In this document: piece after piece, positions 15,201 through 22,589 of the stretch | Position numbering within the stretch: position 1 is the stretch's first letter | Layout of the letters: the number at the start of each line of letters is the position of its first letter | Assembly: GCA_019916065.1 (NCBI GenBank) | Contig: CM034241.1 | Coordinates: 22,149,541 to 22,213,540, forward strand | DNA length: 64,000 bases | Origin: Vitellaria paradoxa | Taxonomy: Eukaryota > Streptophyta > Magnoliopsida > Ericales > Sapotaceae | Reading direction: 5' to 3' | Translations under genes and position numbers: made by a program | The notes under the pieces: model-generated | What the model saw: the letters and a program-made list of their open reading frames with translations, nothing else | The model's database searches: none | Told to the model about the DNA's origin: nothing

Positions 15201-18200
15201 AATCCCCTCGTGCTTGGTTTGGAAGGTTTAGTGATGTTGTGACAGAGTTTGGCTTGATACGTTGTAGTGTTGATCATTCTGTTTTCTACCGTTATTCTCC
15301 TCGAGGAAAAATATGATTGCTGGTCTATGTGGATGATATTGTAATCACCGGGGATGACACACAAGGAATTCATGATTTGAAGATATTCCTTCAAAGCAAG
15401 TTCAACACCAAAGATATGGGTCTCCTGAAGTACTTCTTGGGCATTGAGATTGCTCGATCACGCATGGGCATTGTCCTTTCTCAGCGGAAGTATATTCTTG
15501 ATCTGCTCTCTGAAACTGGTATGTTAGGAGCTAAACCAGTGGATACTTCAATGGATCCTAATACAAAACTGCTAGCAGACAAAGGAAACCTATTGGAAGA
15601 TCCTAGCAGATATCGCAGATTGGTTGGGAAGCTTAATTATTTGACAGTCACACGGCCGGATATCTCATTTGCTACAAGTGTAATAAGTCAATTTCTTGAT
15701 GCACCACGGACCAATCATTGGGAGGCGATTATTCGTATTCTAAGATATCTAAAAAGTGCACCAGGATATGATTTATTGTATAGAGATAACGGTCATACAT
15801 TTGTCCAAGGTTATACAGACGCAGATTGGGCTGGTTCACCAACAGATAGACGGTCTACTACTGAGTACTGTATTTTTGTGGGAGGAAACCTAGTGTCATG
15901 GAAAAGTCAAAAGCAGACGGTAGTGGCAAGATCAAGTGCAGAATCTGAGTACGGGGCTATGGCACACACTTCCTGTGAATTAGTTTGGATACGTCATATG
16001 TTGACAGAATTGGGAGTTCTTGAATCCCAGCCCATGGGCTTATTTTGTGATAATTAAGCAGCTGTCCATATTGCAATTAATCCAGTGTTTCATGAGAGAA
16101 CTAAATACATTAAATTTGATTGTCACTTTGTGAGGGAAAAGATTCTACAAAAGGTTATCAAAACAAGTCATGTGAAGTCTGAAGATCAGTTAGTTGATTT
16201 GTTCACTAAAGCTTTAGGAGGAGCAAGAGTGAGATTTATTCGTAACAAGCTTGGATCATATGATATATATGCTCCAGCTTGAGGGGGAGTGTTAATGTAG
16301 CATTAATATTTAGAGTTAGTATAGCATTAATGGTTAATGTATCTGGACACTTTGGTAACCGAATGGTCACCAAGGTAAGCTGTATAGTCTTTTACTTTTG
16401 TGTATATAAATCAGTACACACACTGATTCATGTGTATGGAAATAGTTCATCACAATCTTATCAATTTTCAAATAAGATGGTGTATCTACAATGAAGCTGA
16501 TCTGGTAATCCTTTGAATTTGCTTAATTTTGCACCTGATATCCTTGAGGTTTTTATTTTCTATTGGTTTGGGAGTTCTTGTGTGTATCACATTCTGAAGA
16601 CATGTCTAATCTTTCTTTATTTTCTTGTTTCTGTGCAGCTTGGATACTTTTCCTTATGCTGGAACAACTACTACATGTGAATCTTTGTATATGGGAGTTC
16701 CCTGTGTCACTATGGGAGGTTCGGTTCATGCTCATAACGTAGGTGTGACTCTTCTCAAGACAGTAGGTGAGAAGTATCCCTTCCTAATACCTTTGTGAAA
16801 ATATTGATTTCATGCCCATAATATAGGTGTAGGTGTAAGTCTTCTCAAGACAGTAGGTTAGAACCATCCCTACCTAATACCTTTGTTAAAGTAGTAAGTA
16901 TGTGGGTAAATTACATCTGCCTCCCCTTAACATTTGGATGATTATATTTAGCACTCACAACATTTAAAAGTTACACTTACCTCTCTTATTTTGAAATGTT
17001 GTTAATATTGACTCTCTTCCGATAAAATCAACCATTAAAACTTAATAGAAAATATTAAAATAACTAAAATTTTAGGCCTTTTTCCTATTTTATCCTCCCT
17101 CTCATATTTTCATCAGTTTTGTTTAACAAAATCCCCAAAAATAAGTTAAAAAAAAGTACAAACATAGACTTTTTGAGGATTTTTGTAACGAAAACTAACA
17201 AAATGTGAGAGACAAGGGGATAAAATAAAATAAAAAACCTATATTTTTTGTTAGGTTGACATGTTATGCCATGTTTTAATGACTAATTTTATCAAAAAAA
17301 GGTCAATGTTAATAACATTTCAGACCAAGGGAGGCAAGTGTAACTTTTAAATGTTTTGGGTACTAAGTGTAATTACTTAAATGTTAAGGGGAGGTAGATG
17401 TAATTTACCCTAAATATATTCACATCTTTTGCACTGGTTGATTATTATTATTCTTATTTGATAGATAAGTTAATTTTATTAAAAATAGTTACTGGTTGAT
17501 TATTCTTATTTTCAATGTTAAAGCTTCCTTGTTTCAATAGTACATGTCTGGAAACTAACATAACAAAGATGCATTCCATATAAGAAAGCACAGAACCTGG
17601 TTATTGAGACAATTTGAGATTGAGATTCAAAGGAATGAATATTATGAGAGCGGAAAAATATACCACTGCCATTCCTTCCCTTTTTTTGACAATCACAAAC
17701 TTCAGTTGCTGTATGACGCAGTCTAAATATAGTTTTCCAGGGCTTTGTAATGTTGGTTTATGGTCTGAAAGCAATTATTTGGGTTTGTTGATAGATTAAG
17801 AGGGCTGAATTTGTGGTCAAAAATTTCAAATTGTTATCTAGTAGGGAATAGTCTGGGTTTTAGGACTTGAATGACAGGTACTCAAGGCTACGATTGTAGG
17901 ATCAGAGGTTTAGGAGCTTAATCGCAGTGATAGAATGGCTGCTTGTGGCTGCTTGTTCTGTATGATGCAAGGATTTAAAACTTAGTTGAACAAAGAAATA
18001 GTAGATGGTTTCCTAATATGCCATGAGTCAACCTACCCACATCCTGCCTTCTTCCTCTTTTCTTCCCTCTTTCTGGCAATTTCAGTCCCTGGCTTCTGGA
18101 ACCTTCAATCTAACCAAAGATTTCAACCCAAAAGGTCACACATTCTCAACTCTCTCATCTGGCAATGGCAGATCTTCTTAGTTCATTTCTTAATTCCTGT

Positions 18201-19451
18201 TTCAGATCCAGTTACTGGAGCATTGCCATAATGCCCATCATTATCTGAAAACATCAACCTGAGGGCAACACAGGTGTATCATGATGTCAGCGGCTCACGG
18301 GCCTTGCTGCGTCATTACCATGGTTATTGCAAGGAATCCACCCCGTGGGCATACTCCTCCCTGGCGACTTTATTGCATGTGCACTCCGAATGCCTATCCA
18401 CAGCATTTCTATTTAGAAGGATCATCCCAATGACAGGTGTGAAACCATGCAGCATTGGCTACCTGTCCCAGGACCATGGTCTTTGGCACTGGGGAGGCCA
18501 GAGTCCATGGCCTGACCTTCCCTATAAATATGCCTTCCATCAACCTCACAGGTGATCCAGAACTCTCAATATAGCCTGAACTCTCTCTCTCTAGGCTGCT
18601 CTCAATGCGGATGATTCTCAGCAGTCAGAATTTCCAGGTCAGCCTTGTCCATCCACAAACACAAAACCACCCAAAACAGGAGCATTCACTCTCAAGGAGG
18701 GGCATCCCTGTGAACAGCATAATATCCCATCATTTCTGTTTACTTCGCAAACCTTTCTCAAATATGATCTCTTTTCTAGAGCTGAGTAATTAGAGTTTTG
18801 ATATTTATAATGTATCATGAGTGTGAATTTCTGCTTGTTTATTTGTTTCGTTTTGGTTGCTTTTTTTTGCTGATGCAATTTACATTTTAGCACATTTTTT
18901 TGTTTTTATTTGATTGCTTGTTCTGGCCAATACAATTCCCACTTTAGCACATACGAACTAAAATTACTAAAATCTAGGTCATATGGACTGTCTCGGTATT
19001 GTGTACAGGGTTAGGCCATCTTGTTGCCAAGAATGAAGAAGAATATGTGCAGTTGGCACTCCGGTTGGCCTCAGATGTTACAAGTCTCTCAAACTTGAGA
19101 ATGGGTCTCCGAAATCTCATGTCCAATTCCCCCATTTGCAATGGATCAAAATTCATCCTTGGTCTCGAGTCAACATACCGGAATATGTGGAAGAGGTATT
19201 GTAAAGGTGATGTGCCATTTTTAAAACGAATGGAGATGCTTCCACAGCAGCAAACATACCTTGATGATTCTGATAATCAGCCAGATGTAAAATCCTGCAA
19301 GCCAACGAAGACTGATATCTCTAGAGTAGGCCCTCTAGGATCAGTCAAGTCTAATGGATTCAATTTGGAGCAACAGTCTACGTTACATCTTTCTTGTGAA
19401 GAAAACGGGGTCCAGATGGATCAGGGCAGTAACTATGGCAAGTTGAGCTGA
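199..19451 (+). CDS. SPY: SPINDLY protein O-fucosyltransferase, 3' part (5 exons)
   Basis: CDS join of 199-293, 428-563, 651-868, 16639-16766 and 19009-19451 (1020 nt, 339 residues plus TGA). All four introns are GT-AG and the phases agree across every junction. The protein is the C-terminal half of the GT41 catalytic region and matches plant SPY closely: [84 protein letters not shown]. From family knowledge, SPY transfers fucose from GDP-fucose to Ser/Thr of nuclear and cytosolic proteins such as DELLA repressors, and acts in gibberellin, cytokinin and clock pathways. The TTTTCES/GVPCVT stretch is the conserved donor-site region of GT41 enzymes. The N-terminal TPR array and the first part of the catalytic domain are upstream of the window. 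The last ~65 residues after RMEML are divergent, as expected for the family tail. No stop or frameshift is present, so the gene looks functional despite a 15.8-kb intron. Confidence 0.93.
428..563 (+). CDS. SPY: SPY exon (second in window)
   Basis: 136 nt between acceptor atgacag and donor gtatag. It encodes [20 protein letters not shown] followed by a Pro/Ala stretch and [11 protein letters not shown], a hallmark of the SPY catalytic domain. It ends in phase 0. Confidence 0.93.
651..868 (+). CDS. SPY: SPY exon (third in window)
   Basis: 218 nt between acceptor cttatcag and donor gtaata. It encodes [34 protein letters not shown] and [13 protein letters not shown], ending in two bases of a split Ser codon (AG|C). 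The next exon lies 15,770 bp downstream. Confidence 0.93.
1267..1420 (+). repeat. Left half of a split foldback (MULE-type MITE-like) element
   Basis: Starts gggaaaattgcacacc and contains gacatttg and aaaattacatata. The reverse complement of 11160-11302 shows the same words in the same order over more than 110 bp (about 65% by eye). The pair also resembles the ends of the MITE at 16904-17410. It is best read as one terminal arm of an element later split by other insertions, but two separate copies are possible. Confidence 0.45.
1878..2348. mobile_element. Non-autonomous MITE, 471 bp
   Basis: The ends are inverted repeats: CATGGTTCAAAGT at the left, and its exact reverse complement actttgaaccatg at the right. 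Imperfect similarity continues inwards (cgtatcgg / cggacgatatc words). The flanks are an exact duplication: tcccttac before 1878 and tcccttac(c) after 2348. An 8-bp duplication suggests hAT; the shared ninth base allows a Mutator-type reading. It has no coding capacity. Confidence 0.8.
2358..4871. other. Intron stretch without recognisable gene
   Basis: Contains T-rich low-complexity patches (2690-2800, 3600-3660) and long non-coding sequence. Because a gypsy gag and LTR lie just downstream on the minus strand, this may be the long non-coding 3' part of that element. No conserved protein domain could be read on either strand. Confidence 0.5.
4872..5365 (-). pseudogene. Ty3/gypsy gag remnant (Athila-like)
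   Basis: Two overlapping minus-strand reading frames give a Retrotrans_gag-type core: [18 protein letters not shown] in the upstream frame, then [20 protein letters not shown] and [20 protein letters not shown] in the second frame after a frameshift near 5150. The order (WEELY...F..RF, then FYNGLS, then D..T..EAW..LE) is that of Athila/Tat-type gag. Weaker gag-like sequence extends upstream to about 5640. A primer binding site and an LTR lie further upstream on the same strand. The copy is broken by frameshifts and stops. Confidence 0.75.
5858..5879 (-). promoter_or_regulatory. Retrotransposon primer binding site (tRNA-Asp type)
   Basis: On the minus strand this reads TTTTGGCACTGTTGCCGAGG, close to the TGGCGCCGTTGCCGGGG site used by Athila/Calypso-type gypsy elements. 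It directly follows a CA that ends the LTR and precedes the gag remnant, as expected for a 5' LTR/PBS junction. Confidence 0.7.
5880..8150 (-). repeat. 5' LTR of the minus-strand gypsy remnant (outer end approximate)
   Basis: The inner end is placed by the CA/PBS junction at 5880. A TATA-like box (cctatttaaacc on the minus strand, near 6933-6943) followed by ~1 kb of leader fits U3/R/U5 organisation. The outer end, near 8150, is a guess because no second LTR was found in the window. Short open frames here (6854-7162, 7284-7727) show no known domain. Confidence 0.5.
6933..6943 (-). promoter_or_regulatory. Probable LTR TATA box
   Basis: Minus-strand cctatttaaacc lies about 1.05 kb upstream of the primer site, inside the inferred LTR. 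It is the most TATA-like site in that LTR. Promoter activity is inferred. Confidence 0.4.
8192..10984 (-). mobile_element. hAT transposon, degraded, 2.8 kb
   Basis: The left end reads TAGGGATGTGAACGGGT. The reverse complement of the right end reads TAGGAATATCAATAGGACGG. The flanking 8-mers ggtagacc (8184-8191) and ggtggacc (10985-10992) agree at 7 of 8, the target-duplication length of hAT elements. Both subterminal regions are crowded with ACCCGT/ACGGGT words, likely transposase-binding repeats. The minus strand carries hAT transposase remnants. Internal flanks (8400-9480, 10600-10980) are AT-rich with (TA)n near 9040. Confidence 0.9.
9480..10600 (-). pseudogene. hAT transposase remnant (RICESLEEPER/DAYSLEEPER type)
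   Basis: Minus-strand reading: a [17 protein letters not shown] segment near 10560-10600; an open stretch 10516-10244 with [20 protein letters not shown] and [10 protein letters not shown] (family motif TRWNSTYLML... and PSE.DW..A); a KYWSEVH...LDPRYKM-like segment; and, at about 9720-9500, the C-terminal hATC dimerisation region with [25 protein letters not shown] and [19 protein letters not shown]. The BED zinc-finger N-terminus was not found. In-frame stops (for example just before LIARDFLAI) and frameshifts make it inactive. Confidence 0.85.
10985..11159 (+). other. Intron sequence between hAT and foldback arm
   Basis: Begins with the right 8-bp target duplication of the hAT element. No other feature is visible. 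Confidence 0.4.
11160..11302 (-). repeat. Right half of the split foldback (MITE-like) element
   Basis: Inverted partner of 1267-1420: it ends ...gaggggaggtccacataatttacc, mirroring a (g)ggtaaatt...acctcccc end. Flanking 9-mers atttataat (1258-1266) and ttttatatg (11302-11310) match at 6 of 9, weakly consistent with a 9-bp Mutator-type target duplication. Confidence 0.42.
11469..11642 (+). repeat. 5' LTR of the intronic copia element
   Basis: 174 bp, TGTTAATG...CTTATCA. It contains a TATA box (tatataaat at 11583-11590). It differs from the 3' LTR at three sites (t/c, g/a, c/t). Confidence 0.96.
11643..11654 (+). promoter_or_regulatory. Primer binding site (initiator Met-tRNA type)
   Basis: TGGTATTAGAGC follows the LTR directly. 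It differs from the common plant copia site TGGTATCAGAGC by one C-to-T change. Confidence 0.93.
11655..12127 (+). other. Copia leader with a GC-rich patch
   Basis: Untranslated leader. Bases about 11810-11960 are strikingly GC-rich (cgccgccgccgg, cgcgcc, gcgcgtg words) against an AT-rich surround. A 77-codon open frame (11788-12021) is arginine-rich and matches no family; it is treated as chance. Confidence 0.6.
12128..16282 (+). pseudogene. Copia gag-pol polyprotein with five in-frame stops
   Basis: One frame runs 12128-16282 (start ATGGCTGCTGG, final TGA at 16280-16282) with no frameshift, broken only by stops at 12839 (TAG), 13655 (TAG), 14165 (TAA), 15314 (TGA) and 16055 (TAA). Domains in order: gag of UBN2/Retrotran_gag type ([13 protein letters not shown], from ~12200); CCHC zinc knuckle [14 protein letters not shown] (12905-12946); aspartic protease [11 protein letters not shown] (Asp at 13184); HHCC pre-integrase (HCRLGHPS...CESC); integrase with Asp 13736, Asp 13925 and Glu 14033 (D-D-35-E spacing), including [12 protein letters not shown]; reverse transcriptase with YVDD at 15326-15337; RNase H with TDADWAG and SSAESEY. 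All catalytic residues are still present. As it stands it cannot make a full polyprotein. Confidence 0.95.
16279..16289 (+). promoter_or_regulatory. Polypurine tract
   Basis: ttgagggggag immediately before the 3' LTR primes plus-strand synthesis in copia elements. It overlaps the final stop codon. Confidence 0.88.
16290..16463 (+). repeat. 3' LTR of the intronic copia element
   Basis: 174 bp, TGTTAATG...CTTATCA. It lies 175 bp upstream of a SPY exon in sense orientation, so its promoter (tatataaa near 16403) and polyadenylation signals could affect SPY transcripts. Confidence 0.96.
16639..16766 (+). CDS. SPY: SPY exon (fourth in window)
   Basis: 128 nt after a good polypyrimidine tract and acceptor ctgtgcag. 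It encodes [20 protein letters not shown] and GVTLLKTVG, including the donor-substrate binding region of GT41 enzymes. Donor gtgaga follows at 16767. The 3' end of this exon plus the first ~34 bases of the intron is partly duplicated just downstream (16811-16890). A copia LTR ends only 175 bp upstream. Confidence 0.93.
16727..16890 (+). repeat. Partial tandem duplication of an exon end and splice donor
   Basis: Copy 1 (16727-16800) covers the last 40 bases of the SPY exon, its donor and the start of the intron. Copy 2 (16811-16890) repeats it with changes: catgcccataatatagg..., cttctcaagacagtagg, tacctaatacctttgtt. Copy 2 has 6 extra bases (a doubled aggtgt) and gtaggttag where the functional donor reads gtaggtgag. 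It contains an in-frame TAG, so use of the second donor would truncate SPY. Confidence 0.85.
16904..17410. mobile_element. Foldback MITE, 507 bp, probable Mutator type
   Basis: The left end gggtaaattacatctgcc and the right end gtagatgtaatttaccc are inverted repeats. The inverted similarity continues for about 80-100 bases (aacattt..., aaaagttacacttacctc versus gaggcaagtgtaactttt). Flanking 9-mers taagtatgt and taaatatat agree at 7 of 9, with two transitions. Long inverted ends plus a 9-bp duplication point to a MULE-derived MITE. It has no coding capacity. Confidence 0.8.
17411..19008 (+). other. Remainder of last SPY intron
   Basis: No gene, element or strong repeat was recognised. Short open frames (17614-17799, 17986-18231, 18274-18555) lack known motifs. 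The intron ends in acceptor tgtacag at 19008. Confidence 0.5.
19009..19451 (+). CDS. SPY: SPY terminal exon with stop codon
   Basis: 443 nt after acceptor tgtacag. It starts with [18 protein letters not shown] and runs through [32 protein letters not shown] and RMEML to a variable hydrophilic tail ending in GKLS and TGA at 19449-19451. Up to RMEML the reading is strongly conserved. The tail is typical of the family in being variable. Confidence 0.92.
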
Positions 19452-20288
19452 AAATGAATTTGAACCAATAGTGTCTATGATCAGGTATTTATGGGGGTTT
19501 GCATGGCTATAGTCCATTGCCAGTGTTGACTTAAGATATATGTCAAGATTTGATCTGCAGAATTTGAGGTAGGAGTTAGCCATGGCAGCAACTATTTGTT
19601 GTGTAGCATCATTTTTTTTTTGGGGGGGGGCACCCGGGGGCTTTTTTTGTGGGGGTGGGGGTGAGATTTGTGGCAATGGTAGTTTAATTTTATTCTATTG
19701 AAGACAGAAATGTAGCCTACTGGAAGGTGATAAGAAAGCTTTGAGTTTATATTAGTTGTATCTGCAGTTTTTGGACCTGAATTATAGATGTGGGCTTTGT
19801 AAAATATGAGGTGATTCATCCCTACCTCCCCCCCTCCTTTTTCTTTTCAATGTAGCTCCCTTTTAGTTTTAAATTTCTTGATTTTGTGAAATTTATTAGA
19901 ATGGAAAATTTTTGTCAATATTAATTTGTATGCATTAGTGCGTTGGTCGTTGATCTGTTTCTGCAAACCTTGATGAGATTCACATGCACTCAGCAGTTTG
20001 GAGGTTGGCATTTTGGCAGCCATTAATATTTGTCATTCCAGGATCCATGCTCTCAGGATTGCATAGGTAGAAAATGCGATGGGGGCTCGTGTCCAAAAAT
20101 ACGTTGGTAAGAGTGATGGTTGAATGAATGGAAGTGGAGGTGGGTCATCGGTATGGAACTTTTTTTCTTTTTTTTTGGGGGGGGGGGGGGGTAAGTAATG
20201 TGTAAATTTGGATTAAGGGACAAAATAATACATAGTGAAGAGGGCATATCTTTGTATTACAGTGGATCTTATATATTATGGTTAATTT
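19452..20288 (+). other. SPY 3' untranslated/downstream region with T/G homopolymer tracts
   Basis: Contains two sharp poly(T)-to-poly(G) transitions: 19611-19670 (T run, then g10, cacccggggg, gtgggggtgggggtg) and 20160-20193 (T run, then about 16 G). The first has four or more G-runs and could form a G-quadruplex. No clear AATAAA polyadenylation signal was located. The UTR end is unknown. Confidence 0.5.
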
Positions 20289-21800
20289 CTATACAAAAAT
20301 ATGGGATCCCCTAATTGTTACATATATACTAAAATTTACTGGGATAGGTTTTATCTTCGAGAACTGAGTTGCCTTCAATATACCTTTATGTTTTATAGTA
20401 TTTATACGTCTAAGAGCTGCAGTAGTCAAGCCCGTGAATATTATGCCATTCGTCTCTAACCATATGTGAGATGCACCCAAAGTGAGTTTACGCACAATGT
20501 TGTCAAATTTGTTCTTCCTGAAATCACCAAGGGCCCAATAAATTTCCTACTACAAATTCTGTCTGGGAGTTGAGATGAGAGACAGGGTTGACATATTGAA
20601 TTCCATATCACCCGAGGGTATTGATAATTGAAGGATAGGTGGTTCAAACTCTCATTGTCCACAAGTAGTGCTGTTGGGTAACTCTCCAATCTGTCAACTA
20701 ATCCTTGGTATTATCAAGTTTTCCCCAAATAGCAAGCAACTGGATAAAATCATGCCTGGGAATATGCTTACTTTGGAAACCATAGAAGTTTATGCCATCG
20801 GACCATCGGTTTATCCAATTGTTTATTACATGTAGTCTAGACAAATTTATCTTCCCTATGACGTTCAGGGGATGGTGTAGGAGGGTTATGTAATGTTACC
20901 TCTCTAAGCTCCCCCAGTAGAAGGGTATGGCTACACCCAATTTGCGTCGGCAATAATTGCTGAAATTTCAGAACGAAGAAGAGGTCATGCATCATAGGCT
21001 ATTCTTTGGCCAAACTTTAGAACCAAAGGACCCAATGGGTGTCAGTTTGCAGCCATGATAAGACACTTTCACCATTTTTGGTTATTATGTATTTGCTGAT
21101 AGGCAAGCTTCAGCTCTAAACTTAAAGAATTTTGCACTTCCTTGCAAGAGTAGTTATTCGGTGTCTTGATCTGCCAAGAGTCATTGTTTTTCATTAGATG
21201 CTTAGAGACCCAATTTACCCACAGCGATGTTTCTTGGAATAGATAGGCCAGAAATGACGTAGCATGTCAGCCTTGTTTCAGTCCTCCGATCTTTTAATGC
21301 CAAGGGCTCCTTAGGGCGGAAAACATCAATCAATCCAAGCTACCTTACTCTCAGTTTTCTTTAGTTCTTTGACAGACCAGAGAAATCTGCCGAGTATTTG
21401 TCCAATTGAATGATACACCTTCGGGACGGCAAAATGTAAGCTCTATCTAAACATGCCCCTCTTTTGATAAAATTGGTACCCATTGGAAAAACACTATGTA
21501 GTATTTTCCATATAAAAATACTTCTATTTACCAGGAACATTTAATATCCATAGTACTCTCCATACTTTATCAATGTGAATTCATATGCCTCATTGTGTTA
21601 TTTTCCATTAAGCCCCAATAAACTTGTATACTAAAAAGCACCGATTTATTAAGTTGGAGTCGTCTAGCATAGGATAGAGATTTACTAGCCCAGCTCGACT
21701 TGAAGTAGAATTCTATCAATGAGTTTAATTCAATCACTATATTTTAGCTTGGATAACATGAGAGCGACTCCGAGGTACTTAGCTGGAAGTGTACTAAATT
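20289..21800 (-). pseudogene. LINE (L1-type) ORF2 3' remnant
   Basis: Minus-strand reading from high to low coordinates: LPAKYLGVAL-like and DRIL..V..W segments (about 21780-21680); RFLWSVKELKKTESKVAWID and GALGIKRSED segments (about 21400-21250), typical of the C-terminal side of plant LINE reverse transcriptases; then a zf-RVT-like region, IPRHDFIQLLAIWGKL and NESLNHLSFNYQYPRVIW (20740-20600); and HIWLETNGIIF (about 20460), matching the IW.ERN..IF end of LINE ORF2. The 5' part is missing (5' truncation is usual for LINEs) and many stops interrupt it. The poly(T) run near 20160 could be the remnant of its poly(A) tail. Confidence 0.75.
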
Positions 21801-22589
21801 AAAATTCCAAAATAGAAACTTAGTATTAATTTATTTTTTTAAAGGTTTATTAATTTATTTTCATCAACATGGAATTGCCACCCAATATTTCACTCTGGAG
21901 ACGTCGGGAACTCAAAAAGATTTTTTATGCGAAAATTTAGTTTTTTTTTTTAATAATTTGCTCGATTATATTGTAAATATGACCCATATTTTTGTTAATG
22001 ACTCCTAATTAAAATTCTAGATCCACATTTTAGTTAGGAATAGAGAAGGTGCCAGTCTTTAGGGGCTTCTTACTAATATGCGCAACTTCAAGGTTTCGGT
22101 TATGAATTTGGATGATGTGAGACACTGCCAGCATAGACACATGGATGTTTAGAGTACCAGCCCTCTTTGGTAATTAAATTCGCACTATGTTTATCTGCAG
22201 TTTATGTAAATCAGAAGCAGACACACACTGTGTGCGATTTTTGTTAATTTTTTTATTTTAATTAAAATAAAATTATAAAAAAATTAGTAAAAGTGGCCCA
22301 AACAGTAAATAATAAATAGTGAACTCTATTTAAGTACAAAATAAGTAATTAATGAGCATTTAATGAAAACAAAAAAGTTACAAAAGTAGTGGAAGTTTTA
22401 AGAACATTTAAGGAAAACAAAAATAAATGAGTGAAATCACTAAATTTTGTAATAGTTCTTTTTAATACCATTGAAATTATAGAAACTTATAGGAAACTTA
22501 AAGGTAATATAGGATGAATGATTGACGCTAGACTTCTGAGAGAATTCTTGCATTCCACTAGACAAACTACGCCTTCATGCATCATACTT
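21801..22589. other. AT-rich spacer, no feature recognised
   Basis: Lies between the LINE remnant and the gypsy gag. No LTR, primer site or protein motif was identified. If element A had a 5' LTR and primer site, they are deleted or unrecognisable. Confidence 0.4.

Larger units (their letters stand above)
11469..16463 (+). mobile_element. Ty1/copia LTR retrotransposon, near-complete, 4,995 bp
   Basis: It has two 174-bp LTRs (11469-11642, 16290-16463; 3 differences, all transitions), a Met-tRNA type primer site, a leader, a single gag-pol frame and a polypurine tract. Flanks gttt(t) / attt(t) share 4 of 5 bases, consistent with a 5-bp target duplication. It lies in the same orientation as SPY, inside its largest intron. 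LTR identity of 98.3% makes it the youngest datable insertion in the window. Domain order PR-IN-RT-RH identifies Ty1/copia (Pseudoviridae-type). Confidence 0.96.
869..16638 (+). other. 15.8-kb SPY intron loaded with transposons
   Basis: Donor gtaata at 869 and acceptor gcag at 16638 join an in-phase Ser codon. Inside are a MITE, an inverted pair of MITE-like ends, a gypsy LTR/gag remnant, a hAT element and a young copia element, each listed separately. Stretches 869-1266 and 1530-1877 show only AT-rich intron sequence without a recognisable feature. Confidence 0.88.

Noticed and set aside
14186..15316. 376-codon open frame as a separate functional gene
   Set aside because: It is the same frame as the copia polyprotein (integrase end plus RT) and merely lies between two of its in-frame stops.
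199..19451. SECRET AGENT (SEC), the O-GlcNAc transferase paralogue, as the identity of the host gene
   Set aside because: The readable motifs ([41 protein letters not shown]) are those of SPY; the SEC catalytic region resembles animal OGT and lacks them.
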